64,000 bases of DNA from Bacillus_CJ salitolerans. GTDB taxonomy: Bacteria > Bacillota > Bacilli > Bacillales > SA4. Location: NCBI RefSeq assembly GCF_042680805.1, contig NZ_JBHUEM010000001.1, forward strand, positions 62,001-126,000. The letters run 5' to 3'. Below are positions 52,291-61,372 of the stretch, piece after piece (positions within the stretch are counted from its first letter, which is position 1; every line of letters starts with the position of its first letter). The position numbers were made by a program, and so were the translations under genes. The notes beneath the pieces were generated by a model, which was given only the letters and a program-made list of their open reading frames with translations, was not told where the DNA came from and ran no database searches.

Positions 52291-52968
52291 ATGGATCAGG
52301 AATTACTCAATTCTGTCAGTAGTTATACGAGTAAACTCCTTCGGAATAACTTCGGGAAGGGACCACAATCTTGTCAATCAATCATGAATAAAACCCATTT
52401 TGTCACCTATATTCGTGGCTTCATCTCTCCCATGGAAGAGGTTTTAATGAATAGGGGGCAGAAAATCGAAGTTGAAAAAGCAAGGAACTTTATTATAAAT
52501 CACCTACTTGATGAACTTAAAGGTGTCATACAAGTTTCCTTAAACAGGGAGGTTCAAGCATATTATCAAGATTGGAATTTTCCGAACAATTCAGGGATCC
52601 TCATGTATACATTTGAAGAAGATGAACAAATAGAAAGAGGAAAGCCAAAAATAAAAAGTAACGTATTTGAAGCTGAAATTGCTCGAATTAGTAAACTTGT
52701 TCAAAAAATTCCTGATGAAATAACCATATATGAAATATCCCCCTCGATCTTTTTGGTCGAAAGGAAGGGTATTTTAATTCCCATAGAGAAAGCGCTTATA
52801 AAAAGAGGATTCGAAGAAGAACTCATCCTAACAAAGGATACCTTAGAAAAAGAATACTTTCACCGTTATGGAAAATTTGATGAAATCTTCCAGCACCAAG
52901 TCAAAGATATATTTATCGATTGGGACCTAAAAAACGATAAATCCTTAATGGCCTTTATATTATGGTGA
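52291..52968 (+). CDS. DUF2294 double-domain protein (copy 2)
   Basis: ATG behind AAAGGGGGTTGG. The 225-residue protein is a diverged paralogue of the one at 51275: NNFGKGPQSC, FVTYIRGFISPMEEVLMNRG in the first half and IFLVERKGILIPIEKALIKR in the second. Both end in a conserved IFIDWDLKND / IYMAWDYAED segment. Its stop codon lies inside the first arm of a 36-bp inverted repeat. Function unknown. Confidence 0.8.
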   Translation: MDQELLNSVSSYTSKLLRNNFGKGPQSCQSIMNKTHFVTYIRGFISPMEEVLMNRGQKIEVEKARNFIINHLLDELKGVIQVSLNREVQAYYQDWNFPNNSGILMYTFEEDEQIERGKPKIKSNVFEAEIARISKLVQKIPDEITIYEISPSIFLVERKGILIPIEKALIKRGFEEELILTKDTLEKEYFHRYGKFDEIFQHQVKDIFIDWDLKNDKSLMAFILW

Positions 52969-52999
52969 CAGTCACTACCCGATTTTTGTCGAAAAATCT
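52964..52999. repeat. 36-bp inverted repeat, left arm
   Basis: This arm is complementary to 54064-54099 at about 33 of 36 positions, across 1.1 kb containing only the GNAT gene. It begins with the palindrome GGTGACAGTCAC and includes GATTTTTGTCGAAAAATC, which folds on itself, so it may also act as a terminator for the DUF2294 and GNAT genes. Confidence 0.75.
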
Positions 53000-53018
53000 C
53001 CGTGTGACTGTCCGGCCA

Positions 53019-53951
53019 TTAGTTGGTTTTCTGGTACATCGACATTTGGAACATCGGTTTCATACCGACATTTTCATATAAACGGTTTGCCCCAGTTAAG
53101 CTGTTGGAGTCTACATTTAAAAGAACGGATGAAATTCCTCGCTGGTAGCTTTCTTTAAAAACAGTTGTTAACAAAGATGCACCAATTCCCATTTTTCTAC
53201 CTGAACGTTTGACACCGAGCAAATCAACATAAGTTCCCTCGGGGAAGTTTTTACAGATAATAAATCCAACTAATTCATCACCTCTATAGGCAACAAACCA
53301 GAGGGATAGGTCATATACTTCAGTCGTTACTTTTTGTATCCATTCATCAAAAGGCTTTTCATAATATCCTCTTGTATCCTTGAATGACTCAGTGTAAGCG
53401 TCAAAAAGTCCATGTGCATCTCGTTCCATGTCGCATGGTAATAGAGTAACTTCGTTTGAAGTAGGAATGATTTCAGGTACACTATTCACTTCAATCACCA
53501 TGCGGCTATAGGTTCGGACATATGAATATCCTTTACTCTCAAATAAAGCAATTGCCTTTTCATTTCTTGCAGGAATAACATGATTTAATTCGTATTTTAT
53601 TCCATGATTTTCGTAATCTTCAATATAGGTTGCAGCACATTGTTCCATCTGTTCAAGAAGTAACGTTCTAGCTCCTTTTCCATACCAGTCTGGATGAACA
53701 AAGCCATAACAGTCGAGTCGTCCTTTGCTCATTTCTTCTACATATCCATATGCTACAAATGCATCTTCACTTTGGATAATCCAAGTGTTGGATTCAATCG
53801 GAACCTCTTCCCAAATTCCGATCACATCCTCAATCATGCAATCAGGGACACCATATTCGGCAATGTCTGACGCAATGATTAAGTCTGTAACTTTTTGTGC
53901 ATCCTCTATTCTAGCGGGTCTAATGGTAAATAAAGATTGTTGTTCAATCAT
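53019..53951 (-). CDS. Tandem-GNAT acetyltransferase
   Basis: I start at the ATG at 53951 behind AGGAGG on the minus strand. The 310-residue protein holds two GNAT domains: the first (~7-150, FTIRPARIEDAQKVTDLI, with HPDWYGKGARTLLLEQME) looks degenerate at the acetyl-CoA loop; the second (~165-305) has VDLLGVKRSGRKMGIGASLL, the classic R/Q-x-x-G-x-G/A loop, and SNSLTGANRLYENVGM. The layout resembles mycothiol-synthase-like tandem GNATs. Substrate unknown. The gene is neatly enclosed by the 36-bp inverted repeat. Confidence 0.88.
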   Translation of the reverse strand: MIEQQSLFTIRPARIEDAQKVTDLIIASDIAEYGVPDCMIEDVIGIWEEVPIESNTWIIQSEDAFVAYGYVEEMSKGRLDCYGFVHPDWYGKGARTLLLEQMEQCAATYIEDYENHGIKYELNHVIPARNEKAIALFESKGYSYVRTYSRMVIEVNSVPEIIPTSNEVTLLPCDMERDAHGLFDAYTESFKDTRGYYEKPFDEWIQKVTTEVYDLSLWFVAYRGDELVGFIICKNFPEGTYVDLLGVKRSGRKMGIGASLLTTVFKESYQRGISSVLLNVDSNSLTGANRLYENVGMKPMFQMSMYQKTN

Positions 53952-54063
53952 ATTTGATTCCTCCTGGATTAGTATATATTGATCATAAATGGTGCTGGCT
54001 TCGATTTGACCAACCATTATTAAAAAGATAGACCATCCATTTATAGAGAATCTGGGTTATAAT

Positions 54064-54099
54064 AGATTTTTCGACAAAATGTGGGAAGTGACTGTCACC
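54064..54099. repeat. 36-bp inverted repeat, right arm
   Basis: Reverse complement of 52964-52999 with about three mismatches; it ends in AGTGACTGTCACC. It lies 25 bases before the methyltransferase gene. Confidence 0.75.
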
Positions 54100-54124
54100 A
54101 TGATAGTGGAGAGGGGGAGTTGGG

Positions 54125-55075
54125 ATGATGGAGTTGTTACCTAAGCCAACGTCTTATTTATACACATATGCAAGTCGGGAGGAGGAAGCTTCTCTTTGCC
54201 AGTTAGAATTGAGGTCTCTATTCAATCAGAGTCCTGGCAGAAGCTACTTTATTAGTGATCTAAAAATGGCTCCTAGTCGCAGTCCGTTCATTCGAGAACG
54301 AATTGATATTCTGTTTGAGGGGACTACCCTTGAAGATATTATTGGTCAAATCAATGGTTTACCTAAAATAGAGTCTAGCTACAGAGTGGTGTATGTGAAA
54401 AATGATGAGCTTAGTGATCCACCTGGACTTCAAGCAAGACGGGCAATTGAACGAGAAGTTGGAGTTCAAATCAAAGGAGAGCCTGACTTACATAATCCAA
54501 AGTTACTATTTGGTATTATGAATATCCATAATGGATTCGTATTTGGATTTTATGTGAAAAGTGAAGCCGTGTGGCTACAGCATCAACAAAAACCTTATAT
54601 GTATTCAACTGCCCTGAGTACTAGGGTAGCAAGGGCAGTCGCTAATATTGCCGTTCCGATCCCAGAGGGAACAAAGGCCATTGATCCCTGTTGTGGGATT
54701 GGAACGGTCTTAATAGAGGCTCTTTCTATGGGGATTGATATTATCGGTGGAGATAAAAATCCATTGGTTACTTCAAAGGCAAGAGTAAACATCGCGCATT
54801 TTGGACTAGAGGGAAAAGTCCTCCTGCAAGATATTCGTAATGTTATGGGTCATTATGATGTGGCTATCATTGACTTACCTTATAATCTTTGTTCGGTTAT
54901 TACGCCAAAAGAGCAACTCGAAATGTTTCAAAGTGCACGTAAGTTTGCTCAAAAACTTGTCGTTGTCACCATTGAACCAGTAGATTCAATTATTCTAGAG
55001 GCTGGTTTTACCATTACTGATCGATGCGAGGTAAGTAAAGGTAGTTTTAAGCGTGAGGTTATTGTATGTAAGTAA
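54125..55075 (+). CDS. TRM11-like SAM-dependent methyltransferase
   Basis: Two adjacent ATG codons behind GAGGGGGAG. The 316-residue protein has an N-terminal region in place of the THUMP domain and a UPF0020/TRM11-type Rossmann methyltransferase (~165-310): AIDPCCGIGTVLIEALSMG (SAM loop), IIGGDKNPL, and the catalytic IDLPYN, a variant of the D/N-P-P-Y motif. Such enzymes methylate the exocyclic amine of guanine in tRNA or rRNA. The exact target is not predictable. Confidence 0.85.
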   Translation: MMELLPKPTSYLYTYASREEEASLCQLELRSLFNQSPGRSYFISDLKMAPSRSPFIRERIDILFEGTTLEDIIGQINGLPKIESSYRVVYVKNDELSDPPGLQARRAIEREVGVQIKGEPDLHNPKLLFGIMNIHNGFVFGFYVKSEAVWLQHQQKPYMYSTALSTRVARAVANIAVPIPEGTKAIDPCCGIGTVLIEALSMGIDIIGGDKNPLVTSKARVNIAHFGLEGKVLLQDIRNVMGHYDVAIIDLPYNLCSVITPKEQLEMFQSARKFAQKLVVVTIEPVDSIILEAGFTITDRCEVSKGSFKREVIVCK

Positions 55076-55226
55076 AGGTTTCCTCATTATGCTTGTGCAG
55101 GATTCATTGGTTAAATTTCAACTGCTGGTAGTATTCCTTTTTTCATAGTCTGCATTTTTATGGAAATCTATCTACTCCTAGACTATGATTAGAGTAATAT
55201 AATCAGTTCAAATAGGTGGGGGTTAT

Positions 55227-56852
55227 TTGATTCTTGTAGATTATCTGTTGAATCTATCAATATTTTCATTAATGGTAAGTACTCCATTGGTGATTCAATC
55301 GTTTTTTTACCGATGGCCATTAAAGTTTTATCGACTATGGGTTAGTCTATATGCGGGGATTGTCTCCGTTATTCTAATTACGTTTACGATCCAGCATGAT
55401 GGCTACTCTTATGATATACGGTTTGCGCCTGTTATTTTAGTATTTTCCTATCTTGGACCCATTCCAGGACTCATTACGGGTGGATTTGCCATTATAGCAA
55501 GACTGTTCTCAAGCGGGAATTGGATGCCTGCCATTGTTGGTTGGGTAACACTTATGATTTCCTTCTCACTGATGAGTCACTACTTAAAGAGATATACTCC
55601 TCTAAAGAAGAGTATTATTCTATTAGTTTCGTATATCTTCATCTACGTTATTACAGTACCGATGATCTTTAATATATTGAGAGATAATTTCATGTTCCAC
55701 TTCCAATATTTACTCTTCCTGTCACTTGGGGTAATGGTCGGCGGATTATTGATAGAGTCTTATCTGAAATTATATAGAATTATTAAAAAGAATAAGCTGA
55801 TGGAACAGGCGATAGCCTCCAGTGAATCAAAGTATCAGCTGATTGCTGAGAATACGTCAGATCTTATTGTTGTCATGGACCCATCCCACTCCATTAGTTA
55901 TTACTCTCCATCACATGAGCAAGTATTAGGGTATGATGATTCTGAATTAGAAAAGATCAAGCTCTGTTCAATGATTCATAAGGATGATCTTGAGCTATTT
56001 AAAGGAAGTATAGAAAGAATGTTTGTTAATAAAGAATTAGGCTCTATGGAGTATCGCCTTAAGCATAAAGAAGGCCATTATTTAGAAGTCGAATCTAGAT
56101 GTATGCCTGTAAGAGGAAAAGAACAGGAAATAGAGCATATCGTAATCATCAGTCGTGATATTTCAGAACGGAAAAGGGCAGATGAAATTCTCTTGCAATC
56201 TGAAAAACTTTCAATAGTTGGAGAATTAGCAGCAGGAGTGGCACATGAAATTAGGAATCCGCTGACAACCATTAAGGGATTTATCCAGCTTTATAAGTTG
56301 GAGAATAGTTCGATTCCATACAATGATTTATTATTAAGTGAGCTTGATCGGATTGAATCTATAACAAGTGAGCTGTTATCACTAGGAAAACCGCAAGCGA
56401 TGCAGCTTAACGAGGTAAACCTGGTGCATTTAATAGAAAATACGCTTGAGCTATTATCACCTCAAGCACACTTAAACAACATTCAATTCGATTTCCAATA
56501 TCCCTCTAAAGTTTATTGTATGACCGGAGAAAAAAACCAACTAAAACAGGTATTCCTTAATATTCTTAAAAATGCGATTGAGGCAATGCCTACTGGTGGC
56601 AGGATTCAAATCCTTTTACGTAAAGATGGTAAAAACCAAGGAATCATATCCTTTCAAGACGAAGGAACAGGTATTCCAGAAGAGATTCTCCCAAAGTTAG
56701 GGGAACCTTTTTATAGTTTGAAAGAAAAGGGAACGGGGCTTGGTCTCATGATTTGCCACAAGCTTATAAAGCAGCATGGTGGTCACATCATCTTTTACAG
56801 CAAATTAGGAAAAGGGACAAAAGTGGAAATTACCGTTCCATTGACCTCATAA
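55227..56852 (+). CDS. KinB-like sensor histidine kinase (5TM-PAS-HK)
   Basis: TTG start behind GGTGGGGG. The 541-residue kinase has five to six membrane helices (~1-180) of the 5TMR-LYT type seen in KinB, a PAS domain (~200-315, NTSDLIVVMDPSHSISYYSP), HisKA with H340 in AHEIRNPLTTIKG, and an ATPase with NAIEAMPTGG, DEGTGIP and GTGLGL. No response regulator is adjacent, as for the phosphorelay kinases that start sporulation, which is its probable role. The kinase core closely resembles that of the RsbQ-linked kinase at 22997. Confidence 0.9.
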   Translation: MILVDYLLNLSIFSLMVSTPLVIQSFFYRWPLKFYRLWVSLYAGIVSVILITFTIQHDGYSYDIRFAPVILVFSYLGPIPGLITGGFAIIARLFSSGNWMPAIVGWVTLMISFSLMSHYLKRYTPLKKSIILLVSYIFIYVITVPMIFNILRDNFMFHFQYLLFLSLGVMVGGLLIESYLKLYRIIKKNKLMEQAIASSESKYQLIAENTSDLIVVMDPSHSISYYSPSHEQVLGYDDSELEKIKLCSMIHKDDLELFKGSIERMFVNKELGSMEYRLKHKEGHYLEVESRCMPVRGKEQEIEHIVIISRDISERKRADEILLQSEKLSIVGELAAGVAHEIRNPLTTIKGFIQLYKLENSSIPYNDLLLSELDRIESITSELLSLGKPQAMQLNEVNLVHLIENTLELLSPQAHLNNIQFDFQYPSKVYCMTGEKNQLKQVFLNILKNAIEAMPTGGRIQILLRKDGKNQGIISFQDEGTGIPEEILPKLGEPFYSLKEKGTGLGLMICHKLIKQHGGHIIFYSKLGKGTKVEITVPLTS

Positions 56853-56910
56853 ACAAGATACAAAAAGGATACCGAGCCTATATCGGTATCCATTTTTAAT
56901 GAATAAGTTT

Positions 56911-57010
56911 TTGATTGTATCTTATTACGATGTGCTTAGTAATCCGGCTCCAGCGCCAAGGTAAGATGAAATGGCGACGATTTTTGCCATTTCATCCTAG
57001 TCGAGGTCAG
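56911..57010. repeat. Interspersed ~100-bp repeat (copy 3)
   Basis: Nearly identical to 45241-45340 and sharing its end with 41331-41357. The foldback GATGAAATGG...CCATTTCATC is intact here. It lies between convergent genes (the KinB-like kinase and pepT) and may double as their terminator. Confidence 0.75.
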
Positions 57011-57035
57011 ATATGTTATTTAATCATTCAGTAGC

Positions 57036-58268
57036 TTACGCTTTTTCTTCAAATGATTTGATAATCTCAATCATAACGTTTGTTGCTTTTTCCATGTTAT
57101 CTACTGAAATGTATTCGAATTTCCCGTGATAATTTTCACCACCAGTAAAGATATTCGGTGTTGGCAATCCCATGAAGGAAAGCTGTGACCCATCCGTTCC
57201 GCCGCGAATCGGTTTAACGATGGGTTCAATGTTTAATTTCTTCATGGCATCATAGGCAATATCAACAATTTCCTTTACAGGTTCAATTTTCTCCCTCATG
57301 TTGAAATATTGGTCCTTTATCTCAAGAAGAATATTCTCTTGACCGTACTTTTCTCTTAGTTCTATTACAATGTTTTCAAGTAACGTCTTTCTGGCTATGA
57401 ATTTATCACGATCGTGGTCTCTAATAATATAGCTAAGTTTAGTTTCTTCTACAGTACCGGTAAGGGTAGTTAAGTGGAAGAACCCCTCATAGCCTTCTGT
57501 ATATTCAGGTGCCTCACTAGCGGGTAGCTTATTATGTAATTCCATGGCTATTTTGGTAGAGTGAATCATTTTCCCTTTTGCTGTTCCTGGATGGACATTG
57601 TTCCCCTTAATGGTAATTTTGGCAGCAGCAGCATTAAAGCTTTCATACTCTAGCTCGCCTAGAGGACCACCATCCATTGTGTATGCATATTTTGCATTAA
57701 ATGCTGTGACATCAAATTTGTGAGGACCTCTACCAATCTCTTCATCTGGGGTAAAAGCAACTCGAACCTTTCCATGCTTTATTTCAGGATGATTGATAAG
57801 ATAGTTCATAGCTGTCATGATTTCAGCAATTCCCGCCTTGTTATCAGCGCCTAATAATGTCGTTCCATCGGTCGTAATAAGGGTATGACCTTTATAACTT
57901 GGCAGCTCTGGAAATTCTCTTCCAGAAAGGACAACATGTAAATCTTTATTTAATATGATATCTTGTCCGTCATAGTTTTTAACAATTTGCGGATTAACAT
58001 TTTCACCCGTAAAATCAGTTGCAGTATCTACATGGGCTAAAAAACCAATTGTAGGAACGCTCTTCTTTGTATTTGATGGTAGAGTAGCCATCACATATCC
58101 ATTTGCATCAATCGTGACTTCTTGCATACCAATTTCTTTGAGCTCTTCGACTAACATGTTCGCTAGTGTAAGTTGGCCAGGAGTTGAAGGACATGTTTCA
58201 CTATTGTCATCTGACTGTGTGTTAACTTTTACATAGGTAATTAAACGTTTTATTAATTCTTCCTGCAT
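57036..58268 (-). CDS. pepT: Tripeptide aminopeptidase PepT
   Basis: A 410-residue M20-family zinc peptidase of normal PepT length. Metal and catalytic residues are visible in GFLAHVDTATDF, TTLLGADNKAG, FTPDEEIGRG and TMDGGPLGELEYESFNAA, and in PIRGGTDGSQLSF near the C-terminus. It removes the N-terminal residue from tripeptides in the cytoplasm. ATG start with AGGGGC upstream on the minus strand. Monocistronic, convergent with the kinase at 55227. Confidence 0.96.
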   Translation of the reverse strand: MQEELIKRLITYVKVNTQSDDNSETCPSTPGQLTLANMLVEELKEIGMQEVTIDANGYVMATLPSNTKKSVPTIGFLAHVDTATDFTGENVNPQIVKNYDGQDIILNKDLHVVLSGREFPELPSYKGHTLITTDGTTLLGADNKAGIAEIMTAMNYLINHPEIKHGKVRVAFTPDEEIGRGPHKFDVTAFNAKYAYTMDGGPLGELEYESFNAAAAKITIKGNNVHPGTAKGKMIHSTKIAMELHNKLPASEAPEYTEGYEGFFHLTTLTGTVEETKLSYIIRDHDRDKFIARKTLLENIVIELREKYGQENILLEIKDQYFNMREKIEPVKEIVDIAYDAMKKLNIEPIVKPIRGGTDGSQLSFMGLPTPNIFTGGENYHGKFEYISVDNMEKATNVMIEIIKSFEEKA

Positions 58269-58473
58269 ATGTACAGCCCCTTTTTATAAATTTTCTGTCT
58301 TTATTTTACATGAATATCCATTAAATATATAGATGATTTACTTATGACGGAGATCACAGTAGAAAGTTTTAATAAAAGGATTGTTTTAGACTGAGAAAAA
58401 ATGTAAAGTGAGTGAAGGAAAACTCAAAAATGTAGTGTGTTAATTTTTACTGAAAAACCAAAGGAGACGTTAT

Positions 58474-60189
58474 ATGATTAAGCGCTTTTTTTCATATTAC
58501 ATGCCACATAAAAAGCTATTTATCTTAGATTTTAGTAGTGCAGTTATTGTTGCTGTGTTAGAGTTAGCCTTTCCACTAGCCGTACAGTGGTTTATAGATT
58601 CCTTACTACCTACAAATGACTGGCCGACCATCGTTTGGGTCAGCATTGGGCTTTTATCCATTTACATCTTGAGTACATTCCTTCAGTTTATTGTAAACTA
58701 CTGGGGGCATATGCTCGGCATTAACATTGAAACAGACATGAGACAACAGCTGTTTCAGCATGTTCAGAAGCAATCGTTTCGCTTTTTTGATAATACAAAA
58801 ACCGGTCATATTATGAGCCGGATTACAAACGACTTATTTGATCTTGGGGAACTGGCCCATCATGGACCAGAGGATGTGTTTATTGCCGTCATGACCTTTC
58901 TTGGTGCATTTTGGATTATGCTCACGATTAATGTAAAACTTGCATTAGTATCCATAATAGTTGTACCGTTATTAATTTTATTAATTGTTTATTGTAATCT
59001 CAAAATGAATAAAGCTTGGAGACAAATGTATAGTGAAATAGCGGATGTGAATGCTAGGGTTGAGGATAGTGTATCAGGGGTGCGCGTTGTCCAATCGTTT
59101 ACAAATGAAGACCATGAAATTGCTAGATTTACTACAAATAATCGAAAATTCCGTCTTGCAAAGTTAGGTGCTTATAAAATCATGTCCTATAGCTCCTCAG
59201 GTATTTATATGATGACACGAATGATAATTCTAGTTGTGTTAGTATACGGTGCATGGTTGAGCTTTACAGGTCAAATGTCCTACGGTGAGCTCGTTGGGTT
59301 TATCTTATATGTGAATGTTCTCTTTAAACCGATTGATAAAATTAGTGCCATTATGGAGCTGTATCCAAAAGGAATGGCTGGATTTAGGCGTTTTATCGAA
59401 TTAATTGATACAGAACCTGAGGTAGAAGACCGACAAGATGCAATAGAAGTGAGGGCATTAAAAGGGGATATTACGTTTGATGATGTCAGTTTTAGCTATG
59501 ATGAACATAAACAAGTGCTAGAGGAGATTCAGCTTCAAATAAGAGCAGGGGAAACAGTGGCATTCGTTGGACCGTCAGGGGCTGGAAAAACGACAATCTG
59601 TTCATTGATTCCTCGCTTTTATGATGTAAATAGTGGATCCATTAAAATAGATGGCATGGATATTCGTGACATAACGATGAAATCCCTTAGATCTCAAATC
59701 GGTATTGTACAGCAAGATGTGTTTTTATTTACTGGAACAATCCGTGAAAATATAGCGTACGGGATGCTTGGAGCAACAGATGAGCAGATTGCTGACGCCG
59801 CAAAAAAAGCCCATTTAGTAGACTTTATTGAGTCTCTCCCATTTGGCTATGAAACACAGATTGGTGAACGTGGATTAAAACTGTCTGGAGGTCAAAAGCA
59901 ACGATTAGCCATTGCTCGTATGTTCCTAAAAAATCCGCCAATTCTCATACTAGATGAAGCGACCTCTGCATTAGACACAGAAACGGAATTAATCATTCAA
60001 ACGGCTTTAAATGAATTGGCAAAAAACCGAACAACTCTCATTATTGCACATCGGTTAGCAACGATTCGTAATGCTGATCGAATTGTAGTGGTGACAGAAG
60101 AAGGGATTGCTGAACAAGGAAGTCACGATGAACTAATTGAACAAGGTGGGGTATTTGCGAATCTTCATCGGGTCCAATATCAAAGCTAA
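58474..60189 (+). CDS. ABC exporter (fused membrane and ATPase domains), YwjA-like
   Basis: ATG behind AAAGGAG. The 571-residue half-transporter has six helices (~15-300) and a nucleotide-binding domain (~330-570) with Walker A GPSGAGKTT, Q-loop IVQQDVFLFTG, signature LSGGQKQR, Walker B ILILDEATSALD and switch H in IAHRL. Length and sequence (RFFSYYMPHKKLFILDF; FPLAVQWFIDSLLP) resemble Bacillus YwjA. It should form a homodimer exporting lipids or drugs. A strong terminator follows. Confidence 0.93.
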   Translation: MIKRFFSYYMPHKKLFILDFSSAVIVAVLELAFPLAVQWFIDSLLPTNDWPTIVWVSIGLLSIYILSTFLQFIVNYWGHMLGINIETDMRQQLFQHVQKQSFRFFDNTKTGHIMSRITNDLFDLGELAHHGPEDVFIAVMTFLGAFWIMLTINVKLALVSIIVVPLLILLIVYCNLKMNKAWRQMYSEIADVNARVEDSVSGVRVVQSFTNEDHEIARFTTNNRKFRLAKLGAYKIMSYSSSGIYMMTRMIILVVLVYGAWLSFTGQMSYGELVGFILYVNVLFKPIDKISAIMELYPKGMAGFRRFIELIDTEPEVEDRQDAIEVRALKGDITFDDVSFSYDEHKQVLEEIQLQIRAGETVAFVGPSGAGKTTICSLIPRFYDVNSGSIKIDGMDIRDITMKSLRSQIGIVQQDVFLFTGTIRENIAYGMLGATDEQIADAAKKAHLVDFIESLPFGYETQIGERGLKLSGGQKQRLAIARMFLKNPPILILDEATSALDTETELIIQTALNELAKNRTTLIIAHRLATIRNADRIVVVTEEGIAEQGSHDELIEQGGVFANLHRVQYQS

Positions 60190-60221
60190 TAAGAAAATCC
60201 AAGTCTTGAAAGACTTGGTCA

Positions 60222-60255
60222 GGCTGTCGAGAAAGTCTCGACAGCCATTTTTACT
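60222..60255 (+). terminator. Terminator after the ABC exporter
   Basis: GGCTGTCGAGA and TCTCGACAGCC (about 60222-60246) form a perfect 11-bp stem with a 3-base loop, then ATTTTTA. The rest of 60256-60573 shows no gene. Confidence 0.9.
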
Positions 60256-60573
60256 TTCTGAAAGATTATACAGTGGTTGTATAGTGATGATAAATGATAC
60301 ATCATATATTCTAGAAAATAGGGGGAACATCCGACATCATTTCCGTGAGCAGGTTGATAATGGCATTTTGATGCAGTTTGACGTTTGAAATGTTAAAAGT
60401 GGGTTTCTATTGGGTATTTTTATGAGGGTTGTACGAACATATGGGTGTTTCTTGATTCATTCAAGATAGTAGACTACATCCGTTAATGTAGTAAATAGAA
60501 CATCAAGCAGAGTGATGACACAACACGACAAGTTGAATACTATTTCGATTATAAAAGAAAGTGGTGTTAAAAA

Positions 60574-61302
60574 ATGAAACTACATTCGGCCATACCTTAC
60601 ATAAAAAAGTTACCAGATAAGGAGAGGTTTGAAAAATCAGACTTATTAATTCCCCCCTTTTTACTTGATAAGCACGGACCAATCGAGGTGTATTATGCAG
60701 CACATAATGAATATATCAATCAAAAAGCAATCGTCCTCATCGTAGGAATAACTCCAGGCTGGGTTCAAATGGAAAAATCCATATGGCTAGCTAAAAGATA
60801 TTTATATGAAAATCGTAGTTACGAGGAAATCATAAAGCTGGTTAAGAGCGAGTGTAGATTTGCAGGAAGTATGAGGAAGAATCTGATTACAATGCTAGAC
60901 GACTTAGAGCTTCAAAAAGCACTCTCGGTTGATTCTTGCAACGATTTGTTTCATATAAACGAAGGTTTACTTCATAGCGTTTCTTTAATTAAATTCCCAG
61001 TTTTTATCGAAGGAGAGAATTATAATGGACATACTCCACCAATAGCAGGAAGTGATTTCTTACGCCGGTTTTTGGAAGATACAATTAAGACGGATCTACT
61101 CTCATTAGAGAATACTCCGTTCGTCATTCCTTTAGGAAAAGCAGTTGAGACAATCTTACACCAGCTTATTGATAAAGGAATACTCAACCCATCACAGTGT
61201 CTATTTGGGTTTCCACATCCCTCAGGAGCAAACGGACATCGCCATAAACAATTTCGTCAACAAAGAGAGGTGCTAGCCAAAAAAATTAAAAAGTTCTTTT
61301 AA
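60574..61302 (+). CDS. Uracil-DNA-glycosylase-superfamily-like protein
   Basis: ATG at 60574 with only a weak purine stretch upstream. The 242-residue protein has two UDG-fold hallmarks: GITPGWVQMEKS (near 60, like motif A GxxPG) and a C-terminal FPHPSGANGHRHKQF (near 215, like motif B HPSxxN/R). The family's usual water-activating residue is not obvious. It could repair uracil or process another base, or be a catalytically altered relative. Monocistronic. Confidence 0.6.
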   Translation: MKLHSAIPYIKKLPDKERFEKSDLLIPPFLLDKHGPIEVYYAAHNEYINQKAIVLIVGITPGWVQMEKSIWLAKRYLYENRSYEEIIKLVKSECRFAGSMRKNLITMLDDLELQKALSVDSCNDLFHINEGLLHSVSLIKFPVFIEGENYNGHTPPIAGSDFLRRFLEDTIKTDLLSLENTPFVIPLGKAVETILHQLIDKGILNPSQCLFGFPHPSGANGHRHKQFRQQREVLAKKIKKFF

Positions 61303-61372
61303 AACGATTTTTCGTTTAAATCTACTAAACATATATGTTTTAATGAAAATAGTGACTTAAAAAGGGGGGAGA

